A stretch of DNA of 64,000 nt from Chondrilla cf. caribensis (Eukaryota > Porifera > Demospongiae > Chondrillida > Chondrillidae), in NCBI GenBank assembly GCA_964020155.1, contig OZ026565.1:3233053-3297052 (forward strand), in the 5' to 3' direction. The notes beneath the pieces are model-generated. The model was given only the letters and a program-made list of their open reading frames with translations, did no database searches and was not told the origin of the DNA. Made by a program: the position numbers and the translations under genes. Of the stretch, positions 1 to 12,225 are shown in pieces (positions within the stretch are counted from its first letter, which is position 1; each line of letters opens with the position of its first letter).

Positions 1-283
1 TGACAGCTGTAGGTTGTCCCTTGCCTTGAACCAGCTCTATAGTCCAATACAGATATTTGGAGAATATAATCAATGACACTAGCAATTCTAATAGAAATTA
101 AGTTGGTGACATTCTAACACAAGGATATTAAATTTTTAATTAATAATTAATTCACTCAAGTGAATTACACAGGTTATTTTGTGGTGGCGGACAGGTGATG
201 GATTCTCATATTGTCACTGCATACTGGTCGACATTCATTGTTGCATAAAACAGAGCAGAAGGTTACTATGCACCAACCAGTAC

Positions 284-811
284 CTTTCATCTGAGAGTGC
301 ACCACGACCACTTGAGAAGCCATGTTCTCCACTTGTTGTTCCAGTTCTTCTTGTCTCCTCAGAGTCATCTCTCGTTCTCTTTCAATTCTCTCTTGCATTT
401 CGATGGCACGAGCTTCTACTTTCATCTTATTCCTCTTGTAGCACAAGCATGCACACACAGCAGATGATCAGGATCATTGGAACAACACAGATAAGCATTG
501 ATCCACCAACTACAGACGGTACTATGATGATGATCGGATCTATTGTATACTCTGCACCTTGAACACCATCACGACTGCCAACAGTGACCTGTGGTGAGAA
601 TGAGATTATTATTGTATTAAAATGTAAAATTAATAGAATTCTCAATTTTATAATAGATATACATACTTCATTTTTGGTCATATGGTACATGTAACCAATT
701 AGAACAAACTTTGTCAGAATTTGATTGTACTATAATTATATTGTGTCAGGGTAATGATTAAAAATAATCTTGCACAATATAGATATTGCACGCACACACA
801 CGCACACACAG

Positions 812-851
<40 letters not shown>

Positions 852-3800
852 TACTCACAATAACAGGTACTGAGGTCCTTCCACCTGGTCTAGTTTGTGG
901 AGGTGTACAGGCTACACTGTTCTCAGTGATCCTGAACACAGGACATGGTTCTCCACCAACAGTGATGCTGTAGTCTGCTTCTCTCACATTATTGAGATTG
1001 GATCCCTGTGGTGAAAAGGTGTTCGTGTACATTATATTTTGAAACAAAATTAATAATGGTGTACATATCCATACAATTGCACATACATATATATGTACAT
1101 ACATAATACTATATTTTGTAAAAAAAACGTACATGGTGATCTAGACAATAATAATGGGGTGTGTTGACAGGTTACAGGTACATATGCGTGTACGGAATTT
1201 CAAGACATAAATCTCAGAAATGGTTATAAGGTAACGCAAAAATAAGAAATGAACATTTGATAGTTTAAACCTTTCGTCGATGTTCAACTGTATAAAGTGT
1301 GTATTTCTACATATGTACAAATACTCAGTTTCAAACATGGACGTAAAGCTGGTATACTCACTGATATAGTAAGCAGTACGTAGGTTACTGTTCTCTGCAT
1401 ATTGAGTTGGAGAAGATCCATTGAACACAGGATCAGCTACTGTTCTTAGAGGTTGGACTGAGGACAGACTAGACAATACTTGACCATCAAATGTCAATGA
1501 ATAGTCCAGACTTGCACCACTAGTGACAGTGGTCAGTTCAGGAATCATACACAATAGCTGAGTGGGTGAAACCACTCTACAGGTCTGTAGGGAGAAAGTA
1601 CAATATATGTACATCTTTACAACACTCACTGTGCTTACAAGATGCATTATCATGTTTATACACTAAAGTATAGGGTCGTTAGTGCAGTATGATTGTACAG
1701 ACTCCACTCACCACATTGATCAGCTGGACACCAGCTGCAGTGAGTGTCAACATTGGAGACACAGCAGCATCCAGGTTGGTACCAACAATAATCAGAGGAA
1801 CTCTGCCACTGGAGGGGACAGGGTTGGTACAACAGCTTGTAACCAACAGGAAGTGATCCACACCACTACAACACTCACCCTTGAAGTAGACTCTCCTCCC
1901 GATCAACATTGACATTGTCAAATAGTCCACTGAACTCGGGTTGGACGTATTCCAACTGAACATTACCATTAGAATAGACATTGCCGTCAATGTTGATAAT
2001 GATAGTCCCACTCTGACCACTTGATACAGAGCTTGATACGTTAACTGTTCTACATGAGATGTGAGTGGAGTTGATCACCCTGTATGGAGGGAGAGTGGGA
2101 GGGACTGTGTCTTGGGGTGGTAAGGTTCAGTGACAGGATCTGTACTTACATCACATCACTCAAGGGCAGTGTTGATGATGTCTGTCTCTTTCTTGATGAA
2201 CTGAACACTACAGATACCCTGGTTCGATCAACATTACCAATGTCTAGATTCACACCTATCACAGATATGGTAGTGCCTCCTCCAATGGGACTTTTGAGAG
2301 GGATCACCATGGTTACCATGGGAGTGGCATATCTGTACTTTGCTGCATTAAGAGGAAATTCACCACTGCGACTGAGGGTCACACCTACTTCTCCTTCAGA
2401 TGTTGCTGGAGGAACAACACATGTTAGACTGCCGTCAGTACTTGAGTATATTGGACACTCTCTTCCACCAATCAGAATAGTGACATTCTCTCTAGGATAG
2501 GCACCAAGATTACTACCTCTGATAGTGTAGAGAGTACCTCCTTCAACAGGACCAGCCGTTGGAGAGGTCTGGAATGGATGAGGATAGGATGCTACACTAT
2601 AACAAACTCAATACATACATTCACACAGTTATGTGTACAAACCTCAGTAATATTTACAATTGGGCAGTAAATGTTTGATGAGCTAACAAGAGAACCTTTA
2701 CTGCAGGTCAGTGTGGACAGCATACAAGATCCACCATAAGCAGTGGTACAGTAGGCACAATTGAAGTTGTCGTTCAGTCCAATACAGCTAGAGCAGTCCA
2801 CAGCAAGCTCTGGACAGCTGTAGAGTACAACTGTATGAACAGACAGACAAGGAAGGGAATGAAAGGATGACAACAGTACATGTGAGGACAACCAGTGACA
2901 CATACAAAGAACCCATACAAATGGGTATCAGTATAATGTAAACAGCAAACAAACAACAAACATTGAAGTGTACATTCACACAACAAACCTCTCTGATCTG
3001 TTCCACTGCTGGACTCAATAGGAAATTTCGTCATTGTGTTGTTGTTACTCCACAACAGTCTTAGAGGAGACTCAGTCTGGGCTTGTGGGATGGACACAGC
3101 ATTGTCAATGTTACAGATAAGGGTAGAGCTGTTGTGGACCACAGCTGGGAAGGTTCTTCCTACATCACTCAGCTCACACTGATAGGAGTACCCAACAGGC
3201 TGGATGTACGAGACAACACACCATCAATGTGTACATTAGACCATACAACTCATACCAACACTCACTGGTGATATAAGATTGTGTGCATTCAGTATCAAGG
3301 ACACATCTGGTGGGGAGAGACCTTCGTGAAGGTAGTACCTACCATCATTAGTACTGGAAGGTAGAACACGTGGACATGATCCACTGGTGCTCTGGTGAGG
3401 GAGAGGACAAGGAAGCAACAAGTGATTGGAGATAGGAAACATCTACGTTGAATGTCAGTACACCACTCACCACTGGACTGGAGCTACAGTCACCTCCGCT
3501 TGTTCTACAATCAAACTCAACTGGACACCAGTTACAGTTCAAGGAACTCATGCACACAAGAAGAACAACTAAAGAGATGAAGAATAGGTTGTGTACACAC
3601 AGAGAGGAAGTACAGGCGTGTTGGGAGTACTGTACATGAGTTGTACATGCATTTGTATCACAGTGCAAGGTGAGATCAAAGGTGCCGCTGTGTGTCTATA
3701 TTCTGTAGACACACAGCTGGGGTCTATCAGGTTCTATAGATACAAGTAATGCAGCAAAAGTGAACTGTCTAAAGCCCGAAAATGAATCCCAGTTTTCTTT

Positions 3801-4423
3801 CACAAAAAGTCAAAAGTCATCTTCAGCACTTTTCAAGCTTTTCACCATACATTTGTTTTATTTTTGCTATGTTTTATTTTTCCAAACAGCAAAAGTTCTC
3901 TCTCGAAGTGTATGTTGGAAAATTGGCCCTTTTTATCTGTAGATTGTTCTACAAAACTGGAAAGTAACCGTTTTTCCCCTTATTTTCGCTTAAATGCTAC
4001 CGTTCGGCAATAGATAGAACAACTATGGAGGCCTGAAGTGGTTAAAGCACAAGGTCGTTCTCTTATAAATTTCGAATTCATCGGATCAACCACACTTGCT
4101 TAAGCACAAATACTCTATACTACACAGTATAGAGTATCTATATGGTTTAAGATACCGAGTGGGCCATTGGTCAACTTTGATCCGGTCATGTCAACCAAAG
4201 GTGTGAACAAAATTCTGCCCTCGTGGACTATCTAATCTGCCTATCTCCCATGTACCCTGCTGAAAGGTGGTACAACTATTACGTACTCACTTGTCTCTCA
4301 CTGAACAGTCGTAGAAAGTCACTCCATCCACAACTAGCCCAAAATCAATGTTGTGAAGAGTTGACCTCAAAGTGAAGTTCACTGTTGATGACAAAGACCA
4401 TGTACGTTCAGGTGAAGGATCGA
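284..4423 (-). CDS. Plexin-like transmembrane receptor, 3' part, with apparent frameshifts
   Basis: Exons read from high to low coordinate: 4423-4291 (ends in a YDCSV motif), 3568-3471 (PSI, CNWC), 3391-3266, 3199-2989, 2830-2643 (second PSI, LYSC..CSSC..CAYC), 2568-2150, 2079-1879, 1808-1712, 1584-1362 and 1005-859 (IPT/TIG domains), 588-284 (hydrophobic segment, then a basic CYKRNK stretch and a charged helical cytoplasmic start). The order YDCSV-PSI-IPT-PSI-IPT repeats-TM is that of plexins, the semaphorin receptors. The sema domain and the RasGAP tail are not in the window, so the gene is partial; the last donor is at 283. Splice phases agree at most junctions. Exceptions are single-step frame breaks in exons 3568-3471 and 588-284, both at GT runs, and a phase clash between 1362 and 1005. 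It is either a decaying copy or a sequence with indel errors. Family call is firm; integrity is not. Confidence 0.82.
787..848. repeat. (CA)n microsatellite in plexin-like intron
   Basis: Impure then pure CA dinucleotide run inside the intron between exons 1005-859 and 588-284. The open frames across it are low-complexity artefacts. Confidence 0.95.
3569..4290. other. Plexin-like intron, no feature seen
   Basis: About 720 bp between the YDCSV exon and the first PSI exon. AT-rich, with no convincing exon, RNA gene or repeat on either strand. Confidence 0.5.
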
Positions 4424-4439
4424 CTTCGTTAGCAGTAAA

Positions 4440-4760
4440 GTAAAAAAAATAACAATACAATGTTATGTCTGCAACCTAAAATACGTATGTATATGACATT
4501 GTATACATGTACCATTCATATTTACATATGTAAATACATACCTACCTACGTACGTACCTACATATGTGTACCGTGTATAGAATATGAGGTAGCCCTCAGA
4601 GCACTATAACACAATTGAATTGTGATATGTTGTAACATACCAAACTATGACATGACAATAATATTATTATTATTGTTATATTATTAGTACAATTACAATA
4701 CAATATTACGTCTGCAACCTAAAATACATATGTACGTATGTATATGTAGACATGTACAAA
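4440..4760. repeat. Dispersed block with ATGTTATGTCTGCAACC and TACGTA-rich spacer
   Basis: The same text, including a short palindromic AATTGAATTGTGATATG segment and runs of TACGTAC, recurs at about 13190-13640 and 34440-35260. It is a duplicated noncoding block rather than a gene; the copies differ by small indels. The first part of this copy also repeats internally near 4690-4760. Confidence 0.8.
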
Positions 4761-4872
4761 ATGTATTTACATATGTAATATGTACCAATGTACTGTATGT
4801 ATGTGTACCCATGTGTAAAATACATACACACACGCACACACGCACACTTGTAGACACACACATTCATGCATG

Positions 4873-4879
<7 letters not shown>

Positions 4880-4946
<67 letters not shown>
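4880..4946. repeat. (CA)n microsatellite
   Basis: Pure CA run of more than 60 bp that borders a dispersed block on its right. The same junction (CA run, then CTGAACATATGAACTA) occurs at 14228 and 54083. Confidence 0.95.
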
Positions 4947-4949
<3 letters not shown>

Positions 4950-5215
4950 AACATATGAACTATAATTGATTCAAAATGTATTGCAAAATCTATACATTTG
5001 GCTGAGAAGCCATTGGACATCACTGATCCTACTGGCAACAATATAAAAACATATGCTGTATGCGGGAACAGGGTTCGTTCTGTTATGTCTACCCAAGACT
5101 TCATGTCTGACAACAAATACATACAAATTGGTACAAGGGATGTCAGAGGAGATTGCATACCTAGGGGTAGGGTGGTGTGGTGTCATGGAAAACTAGACAT
5201 AGTAAGTACATCATA
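4947..5215. repeat. Dispersed block R2, copy 1
   Basis: A block of about 260 bp recurring at 14229-14480 and 54084-54330, always immediately right of a CA run. Minus-strand frames stay open for 60-70 codons in each copy, and copy 3 reads LPSLERIRMYLL where a PTEN phosphatase would have IPSQRRYVYYY. The similarity is too weak for me to call it an exon, although it lies just downstream, on the minus strand, of the PTEN active-site exon copies. Confidence 0.7.
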
Positions 5216-5592
5216 CCGCGATTGCATCCAAGTATTGTAATGCTGGTTGTAGTTATTGTAATCCTATTGGTAGTAAAATGGTAGTTTTCTATTCCTTTGT
5301 ACGTATATAAAATATGATAATATACTTCAATCGTAAAAAATGATCATAGTTTGTAGCAGTTTCTAGTAAGTGTTAGGAATAGATTGGCCGAGGGCACATC
5401 CGACAGGAGTACATTCGCAATGTACTGGGGTACATCAAAGAACAGAGTACATACATAAGATTACTATTACATACATATAATATGCTACATATGTACACGT
5501 ATAGAAAACATAATTATACACTTGAATGTGGTCACCAGTGGACATCTTAGCTGAAGAAAGTTAGAGTACAGTTCATCAGACTGGGGTCTCAC

Positions 5593-5723
5593 CTTGCCGG
5601 CCTTGCAATGCACAACAGCCACGTTCTCTGGGTTCTTGGTCAACCAGGCATCAATGTCGTCACAGAAAGGCTCTATTAGCTCATAGGGAGGTGCGTTGTG
5701 GTCATCAAAGGGGAATTAGGCCA
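5593..5723 (-). pseudogene. PTEN: PTEN phosphatase active-site exon, copy 1 (nonsense)
   Basis: On the minus strand the exon reads [20 protein letters not shown]...[10 protein letters not shown] and stops at a GTGAGA donor. This matches the PTEN segment around YPFEDHN and the HCKAGK half of the phosphatase P-loop, whose GRTG half lies in the next exon. The acceptor is at 5724-5725. The first codons after it read V-A-stop, so the exon cannot be translated as it stands. No GRTG exon was found near it. A related copy at 54786-54915 is damaged differently. Confidence 0.8.
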
Positions 5724-5815
5724 CTACGTACAATGAAAGACAGCAAGAATGAGTCAAATGCACAAAAACAAAATAAAGACTACATTCAGTACAAAATAAG
5801 CACTTAAACATGTAT

Positions 5816-5819
<4 letters not shown>

Positions 5820-5862
<43 letters not shown>
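5820..5862. repeat. (CA)n microsatellite at a deletion junction
   Basis: CA run joining AAACATGTATGTACA to AGTATGGTGTATTG. In the 15 kb and 55 kb copies the PTEN tail exon and a second CA run lie between these two flanks, so the tail was probably lost here by recombination between CA runs. Confidence 0.85.
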
Positions 5863-5864
<2 letters not shown>

Positions 5865-5956
5865 GGTGTATTGAACATGTACATTATGGACAAACTTGAC
5901 GTTATAATCAAAACTCAACATCATTCACTACTGTTACTGTAACAGGATTATTTTAC

Positions 5957-6059
5957 GAGTTGCTTGGAGGACAGGTGGTATTTTAAGGCCTTCAAAAACT
6001 TAGGGTGGAACTGAATGACAATGAACAGATCAGTAAACAGTGGACCAGTAAGTGGACAA
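5957..6059 (-). pseudogene. PTEN: PTEN-like C2 exon, copy 1
   Basis: The minus-strand exon contains a DLFIVI..FHPK core that lines up with the DIKVEFFHK strand of the PTEN C2 domain, bounded by an acceptor at 6060 and a GTAAAA donor at 5956. In the 36 kb copy the next exon is the unmistakable DKMF.FW.NTF exon in the same phase, which supports the assignment. Here that following exon is missing. Confidence 0.6.
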
Positions 6060-6333
6060 CTGGTAAGTGTCTAGATTAACACACAGCATTCCAGACAACC
6101 TTCATTATTCTCCCACGATCTGATCTCCACTTGAAAGTGAAGAAGAGCAAGCGCCATCTTTACAAACAAGCATGTGGGGCATGTGGAATGATATAAAGAT
6201 ATTCATAAATATCTAATGACATTCATTTTATGCCAATGAATATCGATACGGTATCCACGCTGTATTATCTATGCGCTGTACCTAGTACGCTATAGTTCGT
6301 CCACTTCTCTGAAATCCTTCCGGTCAATTTGAA

Positions 6334-8930
6334 ATGTCTTGCGTTCAGTATAAGGACTTCCTCGAGTTGTATGGTGAGTGGATTTGGTGTTAGTACTTAT
6401 CTTATGAAGTAGTTGTGTCGTCTTCATCGCTTTATATCTCGCTTATTCCTCCTCCTCCACCTGGTGGTACACGCCCACCGAATCCTTCATGGCTTCACAG
6501 ATCACTCCAATCCTTTCACTTTTAGAAGCGCTTTATTCTAATGTTCAGTGAATGTGTTTTCTTCCGAGTCCTAATGACTATAGACCGTACCGCGTGTAAT
6601 TACTCTCTGTTCATTTCAGATTCTGCCCTCAACAGATCAGACTTCTAATTGTTCCAGTTTTCTGTAATGTTATGTTTTATAGTAAACTCACCGATTCGAT
6701 GTAGTACCTCGTCCCACGATCACTGTAGACTAGTGGTCCTAGCGAGTCCAGTTGTTAGTTCCTGTCCAGCCTCTCATTGTGGTGTGTTGTCGTTTGCTGT
6801 AGATGAAGAACTCAGTGATATAGACAAGTACCACTGGTTGAACATTTCCATTAAATTTCACAATGTGACCCTGATGAAGGATCTGATTACTTCAGGAGTG
6901 TGCGTGAACTTTCCCCCTAATGTTCCCGCGGATGCAGACTTCAGTCCTCTCCACAACTGCGTAGAGTACGACCTGCTAGAAGGAGTCCCTATTCTAGTGG
7001 ATGCGGGAGCCAATGTGAACATCAGAGCTTTGAAGGACTACAAGCCGACTCCCATTCATCAAGCCATTGTCCGCGACAACCTCCCAATGGTGAAGATGTT
7101 GCTTGCTCACGGTGCTGACCCCTACTGCCTCATTCATGGAATACGTCCTGTTCTCAACAAACCTTTCAGCTGGGACTGCTTTGAAATGGCCAAAGTATTT
7201 GAGAACGACAAAGTGATTTCATATTTCAGTGGATACAAGGTTGGTCCATTTGTTGTTGTCTTTGTTGATATTTGAGTGTTCTGTAGTTCCATTTTCTCTG
7301 AATGTATTTTCAAGTATTAGTGATTTGTTTGTTAGATTGTGTCAGTGTAGTGTTGTCACCTCAAGTGTAGGCTAGCAAATCTAATGTTTCCGTGAATTGG
7401 AGTCAACATCCCTTTTTTAGTCAAGTTTTGTAGGAGTGTTGAGTGTTTTCTGAGGTTTGATAGCCTTGTTGTTGGTGTGTTGGGGACAGTAGGAACGGAA
7501 TAATGTGTTGGGTTTTGAGCTAATCCCTGTTGTTGGTGACATATGAGAGATCTAAACATTTGCCAATGGTAAAGGTCGTGCTGATACAAAGTCCTAAACA
7601 CACTCCCATATACATTCCCATATGTTCCCATGTGGACCACAGAGACATGTGATCATCATGTGACCAGTGTGACTCCCCCTCTAGTCAGTGTCTAGTTGTT
7701 GGTTCAGGATGGCTATTCACGTCCTGTACCTGTATCCGTCCATTCCACTGTCATCTCCAGTGTAACCTCTCATAAAGGACACATCTGTAGTGAGAAGCTT
7801 GTAACCACACATGTAGCCAACCACACATGTAGCCGACCACACATGGAGCTGAATCATGTACACAGGTACTTAGCACACATTAGTACTCAGTCCTGTCCCA
7901 ATGTGATGTGTGTCTCACATCTCATCTGCCTATAGTACATCCTTATCTGATGGTTAATTTGATGTGATTTTATTTTGTGTCTTTGTGAATGTAGTTGTTT
8001 GAAGAAGAGAAGTTGAAGCTGAGTCACCTCTACTGGAGAGAAGAACCAGATGTATTGGAGAAGATGTGGTATCCAACAGCAGTTTATTTGAATGGGAAGA
8101 TATTTGTTGGTGATAGGTTGGGCTATTATCGGTTTATTTGTGTGTTTAATGTTGTCAGTCAAACTTGGTCCAAACTATCATTTCATGATTCTTTTGAAAT
8201 GTATGGCTTCACCTTAGCCACCAGCAACAGCAAGATACATGCATTAGGTGGTACCTGGAAAAAGGATGGGAAAGGAGAAAAGTATACAAATAAAGTGTTT
8301 AGTTTAGATGATGATTTGAAGTGGTGTAATACACTCCCACCACTGAACATAGGGCGGAGATATGCTACATCAGCTTCTTTTGACAGCTTCATTCTTGTAG
8401 CTGGTGGTATTGGTAGGAATGGTCGGATGTCATCAGTAGAAGTGTTGAACAGTTCCCAGTCATCCTCCACTTGGTGGGAAATTTGTGATTTACCTGTAAA
8501 ATCTTCGCTCATGCAGTGCACAGTAACACATGACGAATTTTTCATTGGATGTGGTGATGGTACTGGATATACAGTTTACTCATCCAAACTGAGTGCTGTA
8601 AAGGAGTCCCTAAATGTTGATGAAGATTCTGAATCTAGTGCATCTCCTGAATCCTTTTGGCAGTCCCTCCCTAACACACCACTTTGGTGGAGTGGTTTAG
8701 TTTCTGTAAATAACTGTCTTCTTACTGTGGGTGGTGAAAATGGTCCCAATCCCCATTCATCTGTTTATTTATATGATTGCTATAAAAAGATTTGGTCTAA
8801 AGAATCTGATATTAGAAAGGGTAGATTGCGTCCAGCTGTTGTAGTTAGTATAGTTGAGAACAAACAGAGATTTTTTGTACTTGGTGGTTATGGTGCTGAC
8901 ACTTCTGTAGAATCATGTGAATTATTGTAA
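6334..8930 (+). CDS. Ankyrin-kelch protein, copy 1
   Basis: Three exons: 6334-6373 (MSCVQYKDFLEFYG), 6803-7239 (ankyrin) and 7995-8930 (kelch); phases 1 and 0 agree, giving 470 aa. The middle exon holds about three ankyrin repeats (SPLHNCVEYDLLEG, ILVDAGANVNIR, TPIHQAIVRDN, MLLAHGADPYC). The last exon is a six-blade kelch propeller with GG-type ends near exon residues 39, 86, 138, 187, 247 and 298. The start is the ATG followed by a GTGAGT donor, conserved in all four copies. Ankyrin repeats and kelch propellers both bind proteins, so an adaptor role is likely. No BTB, BACK or membrane segment is seen. Blade-edge residues differ from the other copies, for example WY at 25-26, RY at 122-123, and WWS at 231-233. 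Confidence 0.88.
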
Positions 8931-10116
8931 GTGTTTTTTTTAGACAGATTCCCATTTTCATTTGTTGTTTCCACTGTGATTTTTGTACAGTTGTTCATTC
9001 CAATAATGTGACCATGTCAATGAATTTATGCCTTATTGGTTGTTGCCAAGACAACACAATCTGTGATACTATTGGGTAGAGTGATCTAGAGTAGCCAGGA
9101 ACATGGTAGGTGTGTGTGTGTGTGTGGCAATATGATATACCCACTTAGTAATTGGATCACAAAGTCTTTTATGCAGTCAACTAATAGCAATGTAACACTT
9201 GTGGTATGGACTGTGACCACATCTGATAATGACCGTAAGCCACCTTAAAGGCCGAGGGAGCCATTGGAGTGTTGCTTCATGGTTGACTGATCACACTAAG
9301 GTCAGTGACCTTTAGTGCAGTTAGACACATGTCCACCTGGTTGCCATGGTAACCACTCCTTCAGGCATTTCGGATCCAGTCAGGAGGCGGTCAAATACTT
9401 GCCATGGTTAGACTACAAAACACTGTCGTATTTGAACCTGCATAATAACATATATACCCTAGGGACAAAATGCTCTTACTTGCAGAAAGCCCTAAGGATG
9501 TCCTTACGCTTTTATTGATTAAAGAAATCCATTTCAACCGTCACGCATTAATGTAAACGTTTGTTTTCTTCCTTGACTTCAACATATACATAATATTTGT
9601 CAGGTTACGTGCATAAGCATTGCAGACTACAGCTTTATACATAATAAGCTTATTAGATATTGGTCCACTGGAGCAGACAGTATCACTAATATAGCCCTGG
9701 TGGTATCTCTGATCTATGTCAATGTAATATAATATGCATTATACTTGATAATAATATTAAATTATTAAACAATTACTTTTGTTTGATAACAATCAATATT
9801 AATTATCAGTAGGAAAATTGAATGAGAGTCAACAGCCAAAATTAAAAAAAATCATTACAAGCCATTCTTGTGGGAATTCAAGAAATATCACACAGATGTA
9901 CTAACTAACGTACACAAACAATTAGATTATAAATACAAGTCAAAGGGACCATACATCCATGTAATACAAACCTGTAGGAAAGGGAAGGAGGGGAATTACC
10001 TACAATGTGTTACCATGTCAACAAAAGTACTGCATGTGGTCAATTTCAGTAGCATGTGCTAAACAATATCATGAGTGAGTTAGTGCAGGCTTCTGTGGGT
10101 ATACGCACATGTATGT
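8931..10116. other. Spacer after ankyrin-kelch 1, mostly duplicated
   Basis: 8931-9370 matches the 3' flanks of the other kelch copies (TAGAGTAGCCAGGA, CACTTAGTA.TTGGA). About 9372-9540 is absent from the matching place near 30410, where the text runs straight from CCACTCC into other sequence; no coding similarity was recognised there. From about 9600 it matches 30545-31080 nearly base for base. No RNA gene seen. Confidence 0.6.
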
Positions 10117-10139
10117 ACACACACACACACACACACACG

Positions 10140-10203
<64 letters not shown>

Positions 10204-10330
10204 CACATGCACTTACACACACACGCAAGTACACACACACGCGCATATGCACACACGCACACACACATGCACACAAACACACGCATGCACACAACGCACA
10301 TACACACACGCAAACAAACACACAAAACAC
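10116..10330. repeat. (CA)n microsatellite with impure flank
   Basis: CA/CG-interrupted tract. It lies just downstream, on the minus strand, of PTEN exon 2; a second pure run is at 10469-10502. Long poly-HT and poly-CV frames on both strands are artefacts of this tract. Confidence 0.95.
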
Positions 10331-10464
10331 AAATGATATATTCTGTATCTGTATATTGTATGTGGTCAATTTCAGTAACATGTGCTAAACAATACCATAA
10401 GTGAGTTAGTGCAGGCTTTTGTGGGTACGCACATGTATGTATATAGTACACCCACACCCACAGC

Positions 10465-10505
<41 letters not shown>

Positions 10506-10506
10506 A

Positions 10507-11034
<528 letters not shown>

Positions 11035-11804
11035 ACCACCTGCATTGAGGGATACACCAGTAGAGTGAACAACCATGTACATGCCTATATACATGTATAC
11101 AGTACATGATGTGAATGAATATTGTGCAGATGAAGACTGTGTCTGTTTATGTACATACGTACGTACGTAAAAACTGAAGGCATACATATGTACATATGTG
11201 CGTGCATGTGCACGTGTTGTGCGTGAATGTGTGCATGCATGTATACACACATGTATGTATTGTACATGTGTTCAAGGGTTTACATCATCACACAAGGAGG
11301 CATTCCAAAAGTATACACTGTATACACATGTACATATGTAAATATGTAGACTACACACTACACACTACACCACATATGCATTTCAGTACAGGACATAATC
11401 TATTCAGCCCATTAAGAACCCATTAAACACAGCACTATGACGAGATACACACAATGCCATTAAAAATGAAACAATAGAAGTACATATCGAGTGGCCACCA
11501 TACAGGAAGTGGGTTCCACAGGAAGTGTGAATACAGAAAGTGGTCTCTATAGGAAAAGTTTCAACAGGAAGTATATTCTTTATATACGTACTTACGTAGG
11601 TACGAAACGTACAGTATATAAGTACACATGTATATACGTACATTAAAATAAGAAGAAAAATTCACAGGAAGTGGCTTTCACAAAAGAAACAAGATTCTAT
11701 GCAAAATGAAAACCCACAGAAAACCTTATGTATGCACATACGTACATACACACAATTATTCTCGATAGCCAGTCTAGCTTTTATTCAAACGTTGATTGGT
11801 TCCT
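11035..11804. other. Spacer 5' of PTEN exon 1, duplicated at 32127-33060
   Basis: TACGTA/ACATGT-rich spacer followed by an AGGAAGTG-repeating segment (ACAGGAAGT occurs several times near 11510-11670). No exon was recognised. The copy at 32 kb contains a long TG tract instead of the CACGTGTTGTGCGTGAATG segment. Confidence 0.55.
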
Positions 11805-12225
11805 GGAGGAAGGTCCGCAGATAGACCACTCCCTCTACACCCTTGGAGGAAGGTCCACAGATAGACCACTCCTTCTACACCCTTGGAGGAAGGTCCGCAG
11901 ATAGACCACTCCCTCTACACCCTTGGAGGAAGGTCCACAGATATACCACTCCCTCTACACCCTTGGAGGAAGGTCCTCAGATAGACCACTCCCTCTACAC
12001 CCTTAGAGGAAGGTCCACAGATATACCACTCCCTCTACACCCTTGGAGGAAGGTCCGCAGATAGACCACTCCCTCTACACCCTTGGAGGAAGGTCCACAG
12101 ATAGACCACTCCCTCTACACCCTTGGAGGAAGGTCCGCAGATAGACCACTCCCTCTACACCCTTGGAGGAAGGTCCACAGATAGACCACTCCCTCTACAC
12201 CCTTGGAGGAAGGTCCGCAGATAGA
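11805..12225. repeat. 40-bp minisatellite, about 10 copies (copy 1)
   Basis: Head-to-tail unit GGAGGAAGGTCC[GA]CAGATAG..CTACACCCTT, exactly 40 bp, with single-base variants (ATAC for AGAC, TCAG for GCAG). The period is not a multiple of three, so reading frames rotate every unit and the open frames are not genes. A sister array is at 33061-33460. Confidence 0.95.

Noticed and set aside
4971..5186. R2 as a real exon of PTEN (TIPSQRRYV region)
   Set aside because: Only a vague resemblance, strongest in one copy, and no conserved splice sites; left as a dispersed block.
6620..6660. Possible extra exon after TTTCAG in ankyrin-kelch intron 1 (STDQTS..)
   Set aside because: In the phase set by exon 1 it runs into a stop in every copy, at different positions; kept as intron.
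6649..6800. Upstream extension of the ankyrin frame (FQFSVMLCFIVNSPIRC.. reading)
   Set aside because: The sequence ends in a good CTGTAG acceptor, and joining exon 1 directly to 6803 keeps phase in all four copies. The extension has no start and its splice contexts contain stops.
7240..7275. Ankyrin frame continuing to VGPFVVVFVDI-stop
   Set aside because: GTTGGT after ..FSGYK is a donor in all copies and the kelch exon joins in phase 0; the readthrough is intronic.
9315..9518. 67-codon plus-strand frame
   Set aside because: No family resemblance, absent from the sister block, and no splice context.
11805..12225. CRISPR-like array
   Set aside because: Units are 40 bp and nearly identical throughout, with no unique spacers, in a eukaryotic context; it is a minisatellite. 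The same applies to the 39, 65, 14 and 15-bp arrays.
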